DNA of 64,000 bases from NCBI GenBank assembly GCA_035249905.1, contig DATFFT010000006.1:53387-117386 (forward strand), in the 5' to 3' direction. Position numbers and translations under genes: made by a program. Below the pieces are notes generated by a model. It was not told the DNA's origin. It did not search any database and saw only the letters and a program-made list of their open reading frames with translations. Position 1 is the stretch's first letter. Every line of letters starts with the position of its first letter. This DNA comes from JAOUEA01 sp035249905 (GTDB lineage: Bacteria; Actinomycetota; UBA4738; HRBIN12). Shown piece after piece: positions 41,564 through 50,282 of this stretch.

Positions 41564-41578
41564 TAAGGAGGCACGATA
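41564..41578 (+). promoter_or_regulatory. strong ribosome site facing an ATA codon
   Basis: TAAGGAGG (41564-41571) is the best Shine-Dalgarno near this gene; the codon 4 nt after it is ATA (41576-41578), in frame with the regulator (IGPEPFPSSAVVHANG). The listed GTG 30 nt further on has no ribosome site of its own. Either ATA is used, or an ATG was changed to ATA. Confidence 0.45.
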
Positions 41579-41605
41579 GGACCCGAACCGTTCCCGTCGT
41601 CGGCC

Positions 41606-43327
41606 GTGGTGCATGCGAACGGGCGGGTCGACGAGGTCGACGGCGCGGCCGCCGGCCGACTCGCCCGCGAGAGCCCGGACCTGATCGAGTATGCGATCGC
41701 GCTGCTGCGTTCGGGCCGCGGCCGCGTCGCCTTCTTCTGGAACGAGCGGGGCCCCTGGTTCCGGGTGACGATCGAACGGATCAGCCGGGCCGACGAGGGC
41801 ACCACCGCGGCCGTCTACCTCTCTCAAGAGTCCCTGCCCCACGGGGTCACCCCCCGCGAGCTCGACGTGCTGACGCTGATCGCCGGCGGGCTCAACAACC
41901 CCGAGATCGGCGACCGCCTCGGATTGGGCCTGCGAACCGTCGCGACCCACGTCGAGCACCTGCTGATGAAGCTCGGGCAGCGCACCCGCGCGGGAGCGAG
42001 CGCGATGGCGGCCGACCAGGGGCTGCTTCGCCTGCCGACGCCGGGTCGCGGCGATGACCTTTCGGGCCTCACCGTGGGGCTCCTCGAAAGGCGGTCGGGC
42101 GAACCGCCGACACCGATCGCGACCCCGCCCGCGACCGCGCGCCGGCCCCTGTTGATCGGCTCGGTGCTCCCCCTCACGGGTCCGGCGCGCAGCGACGGCC
42201 TCGAGATGCGCACCGGCACCGCGCTCGCGATCGACGAGATCAACGCGAGAGGTGGGGTCGCGGGCCGCCGCATCGAGCATGTCGTCGTACCGACCGACAT
42301 CTTCGACCCCAAGAGCGTGCGTGCGGCCTTCGAGGCGCTCACCGACGCCGAGGTCGACGCGATCACCAGCCTGTACGTCTTCTGCGAGGACACGGCGATC
42401 GACAGCGCCTCGGACTACGGCGCGCCGTTCCTGCACGCGATGGCTTCGGAGCACATGGCGCAGCACACGAGGGAGGATCCCGGCCGCTTCTCCCGCATGT
42501 TCCAGGTGTGCCCCTCGGAGGTGCACTACGGTCGCGGGTTCGTGCGCTTCCTCGACGATCTCAGTGCGAGCGGAGCATGGCGCCCTCGGCATCGCAGCGT
42601 GCTGTTCATCGAGACGTTGCTCGAGAGCAGCCAGATGGCCACGCCCGATACGCTCGAGCGGGCCGAACGCTCCGGGTGGCGCGTCGCCGGCGTCCACCAT
42701 GTAGCTGCCCAGGCCGCCCGCTGGGACGACGTCGTCGACGTCGTCCACCGAACCGACCCCGACGCGATCCTCGTGACCGACTTCATCCCCCACGAGCTCG
42801 CGGGGTTCCAGCGTGCGTTCGCGGCAGATCCGACCGAGGCGCTCGTGTACGCCGTGTACTCACCCTCGGTGCCGGAGTTCCTCGAGCTGGCGGGCGAGGC
42901 CGCCGAGGGCATGCTGTGGTCGACGGTCACGGGCACGTACGGCGACCCGGTCGGGCAGGAGTTCGGGCACCGCTACGCGCGGGTGAACGGCCGGCGACCG
43001 GGGCGTTCGCACGCCGGCATCGCGTACGACGAGGTGCACCTGCTGGCGCAGGCTTGGGCGGCCGTCGACAACCCACGCGACTTCCGGTCGGTCGCCGACC
43101 GATTGCGCGCCCTCCGCTACCGCGGGGTGAACGGCACCTACGCCATGGACAACGAGCACCAGATCGCGCTGGCCTACCCGGACGCGACGAACGACCCGTC
43201 GCTCGGCCAGGCGCACCTGGTGCTGCAGGTGCAGCAGGGTGAGCATCGCATCGTCGACCCCAAGCCATACGTCGAAGCCGCGTTCCGGAACCCACCCTGG
43301 CGCCGGCGAGAGTCGATCCCGGCCTAG
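41606..43327 (+). CDS. LuxR-type regulator fused to a LivK-like ligand-binding domain
   Basis: A 573-aa protein (from GTG 41606) with three parts. Residues 1-75 (VVHANGRVDEVDGAAAGRL, VAFFWNERGPWFRVTIERI) look like a short PAS-type fold. Residues 81-135 are a LuxR/GerE helix-turn-helix (TPRELDVLTLIAGGLNNPEIGDRLGLGLRTVATHVEHLLMKLG). Residues 180-560 are a LivK-like binding domain with LLIGSVLPLTGPARSDGLE, CPSEVHYGRGFVRFLDD, YSPSVPEFLELAG and YRGVNGTYAMDNEHQIALAYPD. There is no signal peptide, so the domain is cytoplasmic. It closely parallels the adjacent transporter's own binding protein. A perfect AAGGAGG precedes an in-frame ATA at 41576, which may be the true start, as the PAS-like strand would then be complete. 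Confidence 0.85.
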   Translation: MVHANGRVDEVDGAAAGRLARESPDLIEYAIALLRSGRGRVAFFWNERGPWFRVTIERISRADEGTTAAVYLSQESLPHGVTPRELDVLTLIAGGLNNPEIGDRLGLGLRTVATHVEHLLMKLGQRTRAGASAMAADQGLLRLPTPGRGDDLSGLTVGLLERRSGEPPTPIATPPATARRPLLIGSVLPLTGPARSDGLEMRTGTALAIDEINARGGVAGRRIEHVVVPTDIFDPKSVRAAFEALTDAEVDAITSLYVFCEDTAIDSASDYGAPFLHAMASEHMAQHTREDPGRFSRMFQVCPSEVHYGRGFVRFLDDLSASGAWRPRHRSVLFIETLLESSQMATPDTLERAERSGWRVAGVHHVAAQAARWDDVVDVVHRTDPDAILVTDFIPHELAGFQRAFAADPTEALVYAVYSPSVPEFLELAGEAAEGMLWSTVTGTYGDPVGQEFGHRYARVNGRRPGRSHAGIAYDEVHLLAQAWAAVDNPRDFRSVADRLRALRYRGVNGTYAMDNEHQIALAYPDATNDPSLGQAHLVLQVQQGEHRIVDPKPYVEAAFRNPPWRRRESIPA

Positions 43328-43380
43328 GATCCGGCGGTCGCCGCAGGCCGGCCAGACACGTTCCCTCTACCCTGAGCAAC

Positions 43381-44334
43381 ATGTCGCCGCCGACCCTGCC
43401 CGATGGCTACCGCGAGCGTTCGGTGACCGACGCCGATCTCGACGCGGTCGAGCGACTGGTCGATGACGCCGATCGGGCGCTCGGGCTCGATCCCGATCCG
43501 ATCCGGGACTTCCTGACCTGGATCTGGCACCTGCCGTCGACCGACCTCGGGCGCGACACCAGGCTGGTCGTGAGCGGCACCGACGTCGCATGCTTCGCCC
43601 AGGGGATGTGGAATCCCGACGAAGGCGGCCCGCTCGACGCCCTGGTCCGGGTGCACCCCGATCACCTGGGGCGAGGGTTGGGATCACGGTTCCTGGAGTG
43701 GGCCGAGGCCCTGGCCGCCGAGCGTGGGTCCGTCGGCGTCCGGATGATGGCGCCGGACCTCGACGCTCCCGGCCACGCGCTGCTCTCCTCGCGCGGATAC
43801 GTGCACGTGCGGTCGTTCTGGACGATGGGCAAACGGCTCGACCGGTCAGAAGACGCCGGGCCGACGCCCTCCGGTGTCGCGATCCGGCCATTCGAGACCG
43901 GCCGGGACGAGCGCACGCTGCACGAGGTGAACGAGTCCTCCTTCGCCGATCACTGGGGGTTCCGAGCGGTCCCCTACGAGACGTTCGCGGCCGAGATGTA
44001 CGAGCCGGGCGATTGGGATCCCGCATTGGCCTTCCTCGCGGACGTCGACGGGCAGGCGGTCGGCCACGTCGTGGGCCTGTCGTTCGAGGGACACGGCTAC
44101 ATCGCGGTCCTCGGTGTGGTGCCGACCCATCGCGGTCGCGGCATCGCGAAGTCGCTGCTGCGCCGCGCGTTCGCCGAGCTGGCAGCGAGGGGGCTTCGTG
44201 AGGTGCGCCTCGGGGTCGACGCACAGAACCCGACAGGCGCCGTCGCCCTGTACGAGGACGTCGGCATGTCACCCCTGCGCGCCTACGACACGTTCGAGCT
44301 CGGCACGCCGGAGTCCGAGGCGCGGCACCCCTGA
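43381..44334 (+). CDS. tandem GNAT-domain acetyltransferase (MshD-like)
   Basis: A 317-aa protein with two GNAT domains. Domain 1 (about 10-150) has DALVRVHPDHLGRGLGSRFLEWAEALA with the acetyl-CoA loop (RGLGSRFL). Domain 2 (about 165-310) has GYIAVLGVVPTHRGRGIAKSLLRRAFAELAARG and ALYEDVGM. Two-domain GNATs with a weaker N-terminal half are typical of mycothiol synthase MshD, which acetylates desacetyl-mycothiol. The match is by architecture rather than diagnostic residues, so another amine acetyltransferase is possible. It starts 53 bp after the regulator and is convergent with the GH10 gene. Confidence 0.78.
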   Translation: MSPPTLPDGYRERSVTDADLDAVERLVDDADRALGLDPDPIRDFLTWIWHLPSTDLGRDTRLVVSGTDVACFAQGMWNPDEGGPLDALVRVHPDHLGRGLGSRFLEWAEALAAERGSVGVRMMAPDLDAPGHALLSSRGYVHVRSFWTMGKRLDRSEDAGPTPSGVAIRPFETGRDERTLHEVNESSFADHWGFRAVPYETFAAEMYEPGDWDPALAFLADVDGQAVGHVVGLSFEGHGYIAVLGVVPTHRGRGIAKSLLRRAFAELAARGLREVRLGVDAQNPTGAVALYEDVGMSPLRAYDTFELGTPESEARHP

Positions 44335-44364
44335 ATGCATTCTCGGCCGGGCCGTGCTCGGTCC

Positions 44365-45595
44365 TCAGCAGCGAGGCGGCAGGAACGGTGGCTCCCGCCT
44401 GGACGCGGAGGACAGCGCGGTCCGGAGCGCATCGAACGCGGGCTTCGGGTCCAGCGCCTCGTCGAAGAGAAGCGGGCGCCGCGGCGCCCCGTCGTCCCTG
44501 GGGAAGTCCTCCTGGAGCCACGTGTACCGGTCCGAGAGCCCGAACGTGACGACGGTCGAGACGGCCGGCTCCGCGAGCGCGACGTCGAGGTAACGCTGGA
44601 GCGCCGCCGCGACGCCGGCGTCGCGTTCCTTCGGGTCGGGAGGCAGGGCGTCGTCGAGCACGTCGAGCTCGGTGATCCACACGCCGAGCCCCCGTGCGGC
44701 GACCTCGCCGAGGAAGGCCCGGTAGGCATCGGCGTCGAAGGCCTCGTCGAACCCGGCCGCAGCGAGGTGCGCCTGCACGCCGAGCCCGTGCACGGGCACG
44801 TCGTCGGCCAGAAGCTCGTCGAGCAGCTCGAGCGTCGTGGCCCGCTTGTCCTCGGCGAGGGCGAGATCGTCGTCGGTCTCGTAGCCGAAGTCGTTGAGCA
44901 GGAGGAGCGCGTCCGGATCGGCCTCGTGGGCGCGCCGGAACGACTCCGGCACGAACGACGGCCCGATCGTGGCGTGCCACGGGAAGTCCAGGCGCAGTCC
45001 GGTGCCGTCGAGCACCTCGTTCGCGACGATCCATGCGGCGATGCGCCCGCGGTAGTGCGCGACCACCTCGTCGATCGTGCCGTAGAGAAGCCTGCGGGCG
45101 GCGTCGGCGCTCAGGGTCCACACGTCGTCGTCGGTCCAGCCGTCGCCGAAGCCCTCGTCCCACACGAGGTGTGCGCCGAGCACCGCGAGACGCTCCTGCT
45201 CGGCGAAGCCGACGAGGCGATCGCCGAACCGGAAGTCGAGCGGCGCATCGGGCGTCGGCTTCAGCCGCCACCACAGCAGGTCGTCCTCGGTGAACACGAG
45301 CGCGGTCTCACGCTCGAAGAGCCGGCGGTACTCGGTGTCCTGCAGCTGCCACGTCGCGGCCGAGGAGCCGTACACGATGCCGTTCGCGATCGCCGTTGCC
45401 CACAGCGGGGAGGAGCCGCCGCCGGAGCCGGCGGCGGGATCGCACACGATCGGCGCGACCGAGGTCGGCGAGGCGGCGTCGGGGACCGGCGCATCGGTCT
45501 CGTCGTCGGGCTCCGAGGTGCACGCGACGAGGCCGGTCGCCGCGACGGCGGCCGCGCTCCACAGGAACGTGCGCCGCGAGATCCTGGGGTCAGGT

Positions 45596-45615
<20 letters not shown>
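44365..45615 (-). CDS. GH10 endo-1,4-beta-xylanase-like lipoprotein
   Basis: A 416-aa glycosidase with a Tat-type lipoprotein signal: SRRTFLW (Arg14-Arg15) and lipobox LVAC (Cys32). The TIM barrel carries VLGAHLVWDEG, the acid/base Glu200 in AAWIVANEVLDG (WxxxNE motif), and the nucleophile Glu316 in VWITELDVLDD. GH10 members cut internal beta-1,4-xylan bonds. The layout is short on the usual cellulose-binding parts. Being surface-anchored, it could produce oligosaccharides for the operon's ABC importer. It is the last gene of the sugar operon, and its start overlaps the PIG-L gene by 20 bp; ATG follows GGAGGCCGGAG. Confidence 0.87.
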
Positions 45616-46398
<783 letters not shown>

Positions 46399-46402
<4 letters not shown>

Positions 46403-48486
46403 CGCTCGAACACCACGATCGAATACAGGGGTGCGGGCTCGAGACGCACGCGTCCCGCGCCTTCGAGGGCCGTCACCGTGAGCGGTGCGCCGGGCGACAC
46501 TGCCCGGACCGATCGCGGCTCGAACGGCAGCCGCACCTCGAGGTCGAGCGACGCGAGCTGCGGCGTGGCGTCGGCGTCCTCGTCGTAGTCGTACCGGATC
46601 AGGTGCAACGCGGCGGCGTCCCCGAGATCCTGCAACGTCGCGGCAGCATCGATGACCCCGCCGCCCATCCGCAGCTGCGGTCCCTCGGGCACGAGCCCGA
46701 GCGAGAACCCCCCGGGCCCGGCCGTGACCACGTTCCCGCGCTCGAGGAGCGCCGATCGGCGATCCGCCGGCAGGTTCGAGCCGAGCTCGCCGAGCACGAG
46801 CAGCGTGCCCCTGTTCTCGACGAAGGCCTCGAGCAGCTCGGCCTGTCGATCGGTGAGGAACGTGCAGTCGGGCAACACGAGGACCCGGTAGCGCAGGAGG
46901 TCCTCGGGCGCGAGATCGTCCGGCCGCAGCTCCCCCTCCGGGAAGAAAACGACGTCGTAGGGCTGGGTAGCCGCGGACAGGACGTCACACACGATGCCGA
47001 ACGGGACATCGCCCTCGGGCAGCTCGTTCGTTCTGTTGTCGGCCATCACCTCGCGCGCGGCGAGCGCCCGGTAGTTGCTCTCGATCGAGAACACCACCCC
47101 GACCTCGGCGAGGGTCGGGCCCGGCGCGAACAGCTCCTCGTGGTCGGCGAGGAACGTCTGGACCTCGACCGCGAGGTCGTGGGGCGGGTAGAACGCGTCC
47201 TCGATCACGCTGCCCATCCAGGCGCCGTAGGGCACGGACATGTTCGCCCCGAGGGCGGCGGCCTCGTACAGCGACAGACGGAATCGGTCGTACCCACGCC
47301 CTCGCTTGAGCTGGTCGACCATCTCGGGCACGACCCCGCCGTACGGGTTCTCGACGACGACGATCGGCTTGCCGCGTGCGAAGCCCGCCGCGTAGCGGTA
47401 CCACGACGGCTGGCGGTAGGTCGTGTTCCGCATCTCGGTCACGATCACGTCGACCTTCGGCTCGAGCGCGAAGTAGTGATCGAAGAGGTGGAAGAAGTTC
47501 CCCGAGATGCGGATCTCTCGACCCACGCTCGCCGCGTAGTCCCGGGCGTAGTCGGCGAGCTCGCCGAAGTACGTGGCGATGTTCCGGCGCTGGAAGCGCA
47601 TGTAGTCCCAGAAGAGCGGGGACCGGTCGCGCTCGTGCTGGAAGTCGTAGCCCCGCGCGAGCAGCCAGGCTCCGTAGTGGAAGTCGGCGAGATCCAGTCC
47701 GTCCAGCTCGGCCGGCCGCTCGTCGACGGGAAGCTCCCGCAGGTAGGTACGGAACCCCCGCATGCACGTGTCGCAGAAGCAGCCTCCGTACTGCAGCGAA
47801 GTGATCGGCACCTCTGCCTCGTCGAAGTGCACGCCCTGCACCCCGGCGTCGATCTGGATCCGAACGATCGCCTTCAGGTACTCGCGCCAGACCGGGTTGT
47901 TCCGATCCATCATGTAGTTCCAGTGCTCCCGGTCGGGGCACTCGATCCACAGCGCGTGGCAGGGCTCGCCGTGGATGTTCCGCTGGGCGCATTCCTCGAG
48001 GATGTCCTCGACCTCGTCGCCGTCGGCGTCGCGCAGCGGCTCCGGGAAATAGTGCTCGCGGGGCTTCCACAGCTCGGGGTAGCGGTCGCCCCAGAACTCG
48101 CGGATCCCCAACCACCCCCGCGACCCGGCACCCCGGGTCTCGTTCAACGCGAGCACCGTGTCCTCGCCGTCGTTCAGCTCGACGGGGTACTCCCACGCGT
48201 GCTCGAACACGACGCCGAAGACATCGATGCCACGGCGGCCGCACTCGGCGATGAACTCGCTGTCGTTCACGTAGCCGTAGACGCGGAAGCGGGGCGGGAT
48301 CTCGCCGAAGGCCTCCTCCTCGAGATAGGGAAGCGAGACGTTCCCCCCGCCGAGCGCCGCCCACACGAGCATCGTCGCCCGGTAGTCCTCGAGGTGGTCG
48401 ATCATCCGCAGCCGGCGCGGGGGCAGACTCGGGTGGTAGTTGTGCTGCAGCGGATACCAGGCGTCGAAATAGACCCCTCGCTCCAC
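46399..48486 (-). CDS. glycosidase-like protein of unrecognised family (TIM barrel + glutamine-amidotransferase-like domain)
   Basis: A 695-aa protein with no family name I recognise. Residues about 1-400 suggest a TIM barrel: RGVYFDAWYPLQHNYHPSL, ALGGGNVSLPYLEEEAFGEIP, RRGIDVFGVVFEHAW, DAGVQGVHFDEAEVPITSLQ and SVGREIRISGNFFHLF. HFDEAEV and TEMRNTTYR may hold the acidic residues. Four close cysteines (GGCFCDTCMRGF) could bind zinc. Residues about 440-610 (VGVVFSIESNYRALA, DVVFFPEGELRPDDLAPEDLLRYRVLVLPDCTFLTD) resemble the A4 beta-galactosidase trimerisation domain of GH42-type enzymes. GTG at 48486 follows GGAAGGAGCGAC. It lies 34 bp after the MalK-type gene, so it is part of the sugar operon. 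Confidence 0.7.
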
Positions 48487-48520
48487 GTCGCTCCTTCCGC
48501 TCGTGCCGAGCTCGGAACCG

Positions 48521-49759
48521 TCAGCTCGTCGCGGTCGCGGCGACCGCGCGGTCGTCGGCCCAGATCGCCGCACGGGTGTCGACGTCGAAGAAGTGCAGGC
48601 CGCGCGTGTTCACGAGGACCTCGACGGGATCGTTCTCGCGCACCATCGTGTCGGCGTCGAACCTGGCGACGAAAACCGCCCGCGCCTCCTCCTCCTGCGC
48701 TTCCAGCTCGGCCACATCTTCGCCGCGCTCGGCGGCGAGCTCCTTGACGTCGTCGGTCAGCACCGGGGGGGCGTCGATCCGCAGGTGCGCGAGGACCTCC
48801 GAGCCCATGTCCTCGCGGAGCTCCACGGTCGTGCGGAACCGCCGGTCGGCCGGCGCTCCCGCATGCATCGCCGCGTCCTCCATGTCCTCCGGGCGCACGC
48901 CGACGATCACCGGTCGGTCCACGTAGCCGGCGAGCGCCGGCCGCTGCTCGAGGGCCGTGTCGTCGATCCCCAGCCTGTTCCCCCCGAACGTGACGGCGAG
49001 CCCCTCGTCGGCACGCTCGATCCGCCCCTCGACGAGGTTCATCGCCGGCGAGCCGATGAACCCGGCGACGAACAGGTTGACCGGGCGACGGTAGAGGCTC
49101 TGCGGGGAGTCGAGCTGCTGCAGCACGCCCAGGCGCATCACCGCGACCTGATCGCCCATCGTCATGGCCTCGACCTGGTCGTGCGTCACGTAGATCATCG
49201 TGACGCCGACGTCGCGCTGGATCCGCGAGATCTCCGCGCGCATCTGCACCCGCAGCTTCGCGTCGAGGTTCGACAGCGGCTCGTCCATCAGGAACGCCTT
49301 GGGCTCGCGGACGATCGCCCGCCCCATCGCGACCCGTTGCCGCTGACCGCCCGAGAGCTGGCCCGGCTTGCGCTGCAGCAGATCGAACAGTGCCAGGATC
49401 TTCGCGGCCTCGTCGACCCGATCGCGGATCTCCGGCTTCTTCACGTGCCGCAGCTTCAATCCGAACGCCATGTTCTCGAACACCGACATGTGGGGGTAGA
49501 GGGCGTAGTTCTGGAACACCATCGCGATGTCGCGATCCTTGGGCGCAACATCGTTCACGAGGCGATCCCCGATCCTGATCTCGCCCGCGCTCAGGCGCTC
49601 GAGACCCGCGACCAGCCGCAGGGCGGTGGTCTTGCCGCAGCCCGACGGGCCGACGAACACGATCAGGCTGCCGTCGTCGACGCGGAGGTCGAGCGAGTTC
49701 ACGGCGATCGTGCCGTCGTCGAACACCTTCGTGACGCCTTCGAAGACGATCTCAGCCAT
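48521..49759 (-). CDS. sugar ABC transporter ATPase (MalK/MsmX-type)
   Basis: A 412-aa ATP-binding protein with a C-terminal OB-type regulatory domain. Walker A GPSGCGKTT, Q-loop VFQNYALYPHMSVFENMAFGLK, signature LSGGQRQRVAMGRAIVREPKAFLMDEPLSNLDAKLR, and H-loop THDQVEAMTMGD. Residues 240-400 hold the TOBE-type repeat region (VIVGVRPEDMEDA), which is longer than usual and contains an acidic insert. It powers the two permeases encoded in the same operon. ATG at 49759 follows GAGGAGGGCTCCG and overlaps the cupin gene by 8 bp. Confidence 0.89.
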   Translation of the reverse strand: MAEIVFEGVTKVFDDGTIAVNSLDLRVDDGSLIVFVGPSGCGKTTALRLVAGLERLSAGEIRIGDRLVNDVAPKDRDIAMVFQNYALYPHMSVFENMAFGLKLRHVKKPEIRDRVDEAAKILALFDLLQRKPGQLSGGQRQRVAMGRAIVREPKAFLMDEPLSNLDAKLRVQMRAEISRIQRDVGVTMIYVTHDQVEAMTMGDQVAVMRLGVLQQLDSPQSLYRRPVNLFVAGFIGSPAMNLVEGRIERADEGLAVTFGGNRLGIDDTALEQRPALAGYVDRPVIVGVRPEDMEDAAMHAGAPADRRFRTTVELREDMGSEVLAHLRIDAPPVLTDDVKELAAERGEDVAELEAQEEEARAVFVARFDADTMVRENDPVEVLVNTRGLHFFDVDTRAAIWADDRAVAATATS

Positions 49760-50282
49760 CGGAGCCCTCCTCGGGTACGGGTCGGACCAGCACCGGGGAG
49801 TCGTCGAACCGTGCCAGGTCGACGTCGTCGGCACCGGTGCCTTCGAGGATCAAGACGATGGCCCTCGCCGCTCGGCCATCGGCCAGTGGCGCGCCGTGCC
49901 AGACCCCTCGGTGCAGGACGACACCGGTCCCTCGCGGCACGCGGAACACCCGGAACTCGTCGAGCGGTGGACGGGCTCCCGCCTCGTTTGAGCGGGCCGC
50001 TGCGGCGACGTAGACGAGCACGTCGCCGTCGATCGGCACGATCGCCTCGAGGGTGCGCAGGTGCCGCTCCGCCCAGTCGAACCGGAGCGGGGCCGGCTCG
50101 AGGTCGAGGTAGCCGACCCCCCACGGCCGGTCGTCGCCGTCGAGCGAGACGGTCTCGGCCCACCAGCTCCACCCCGGCCCGCTCGCGTCGTGCTCGCGAG
50201 AGGGCCGTTCGATCACGCGGCCGAACGGCTCGAACGTGGTCGCGTCGAGCGGTTCCACGGCGAGCTCGAGCGACTCAGCCAT
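49752..50282 (-). CDS. ureidoglycolate lyase-like cupin (AllA family)
   Basis: A 176-aa cupin-fold protein. LAVEPLDATTFEPFGRVIE, RHLRTLEAIVPIDGDVLVYVAAAARSNE and FRVFRVPRGTGVVLHRGVWHGAPLADGRAARAIVLILEGT match the AllA/ureidoglycolate lyase pattern, with the His pair near the end. AllA splits ureidoglycolate to glyoxylate and urea, but no purine-degradation genes are nearby. In this sugar operon it may act on another alpha-hydroxy or sugar acid (inference). ATG overlaps the glycosidase gene by 8 bp; its stop overlaps the MalK-type gene by 8 bp. Confidence 0.72.
   Translation of the reverse strand: MAESLELAVEPLDATTFEPFGRVIERPSREHDASGPGWSWWAETVSLDGDDRPWGVGYLDLEPAPLRFDWAERHLRTLEAIVPIDGDVLVYVAAAARSNEAGARPPLDEFRVFRVPRGTGVVLHRGVWHGAPLADGRAARAIVLILEGTGADDVDLARFDDSPVLVRPVPEEGSDG

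Noticed and set aside
46603..48747. A 714-codon plus-strand open frame opposite the unclassified glycosidase gene
   Set aside because: Composition is shadow-like and it crosses the boundary into the MalK-type gene; the minus strand shows ribosome site and coupling.
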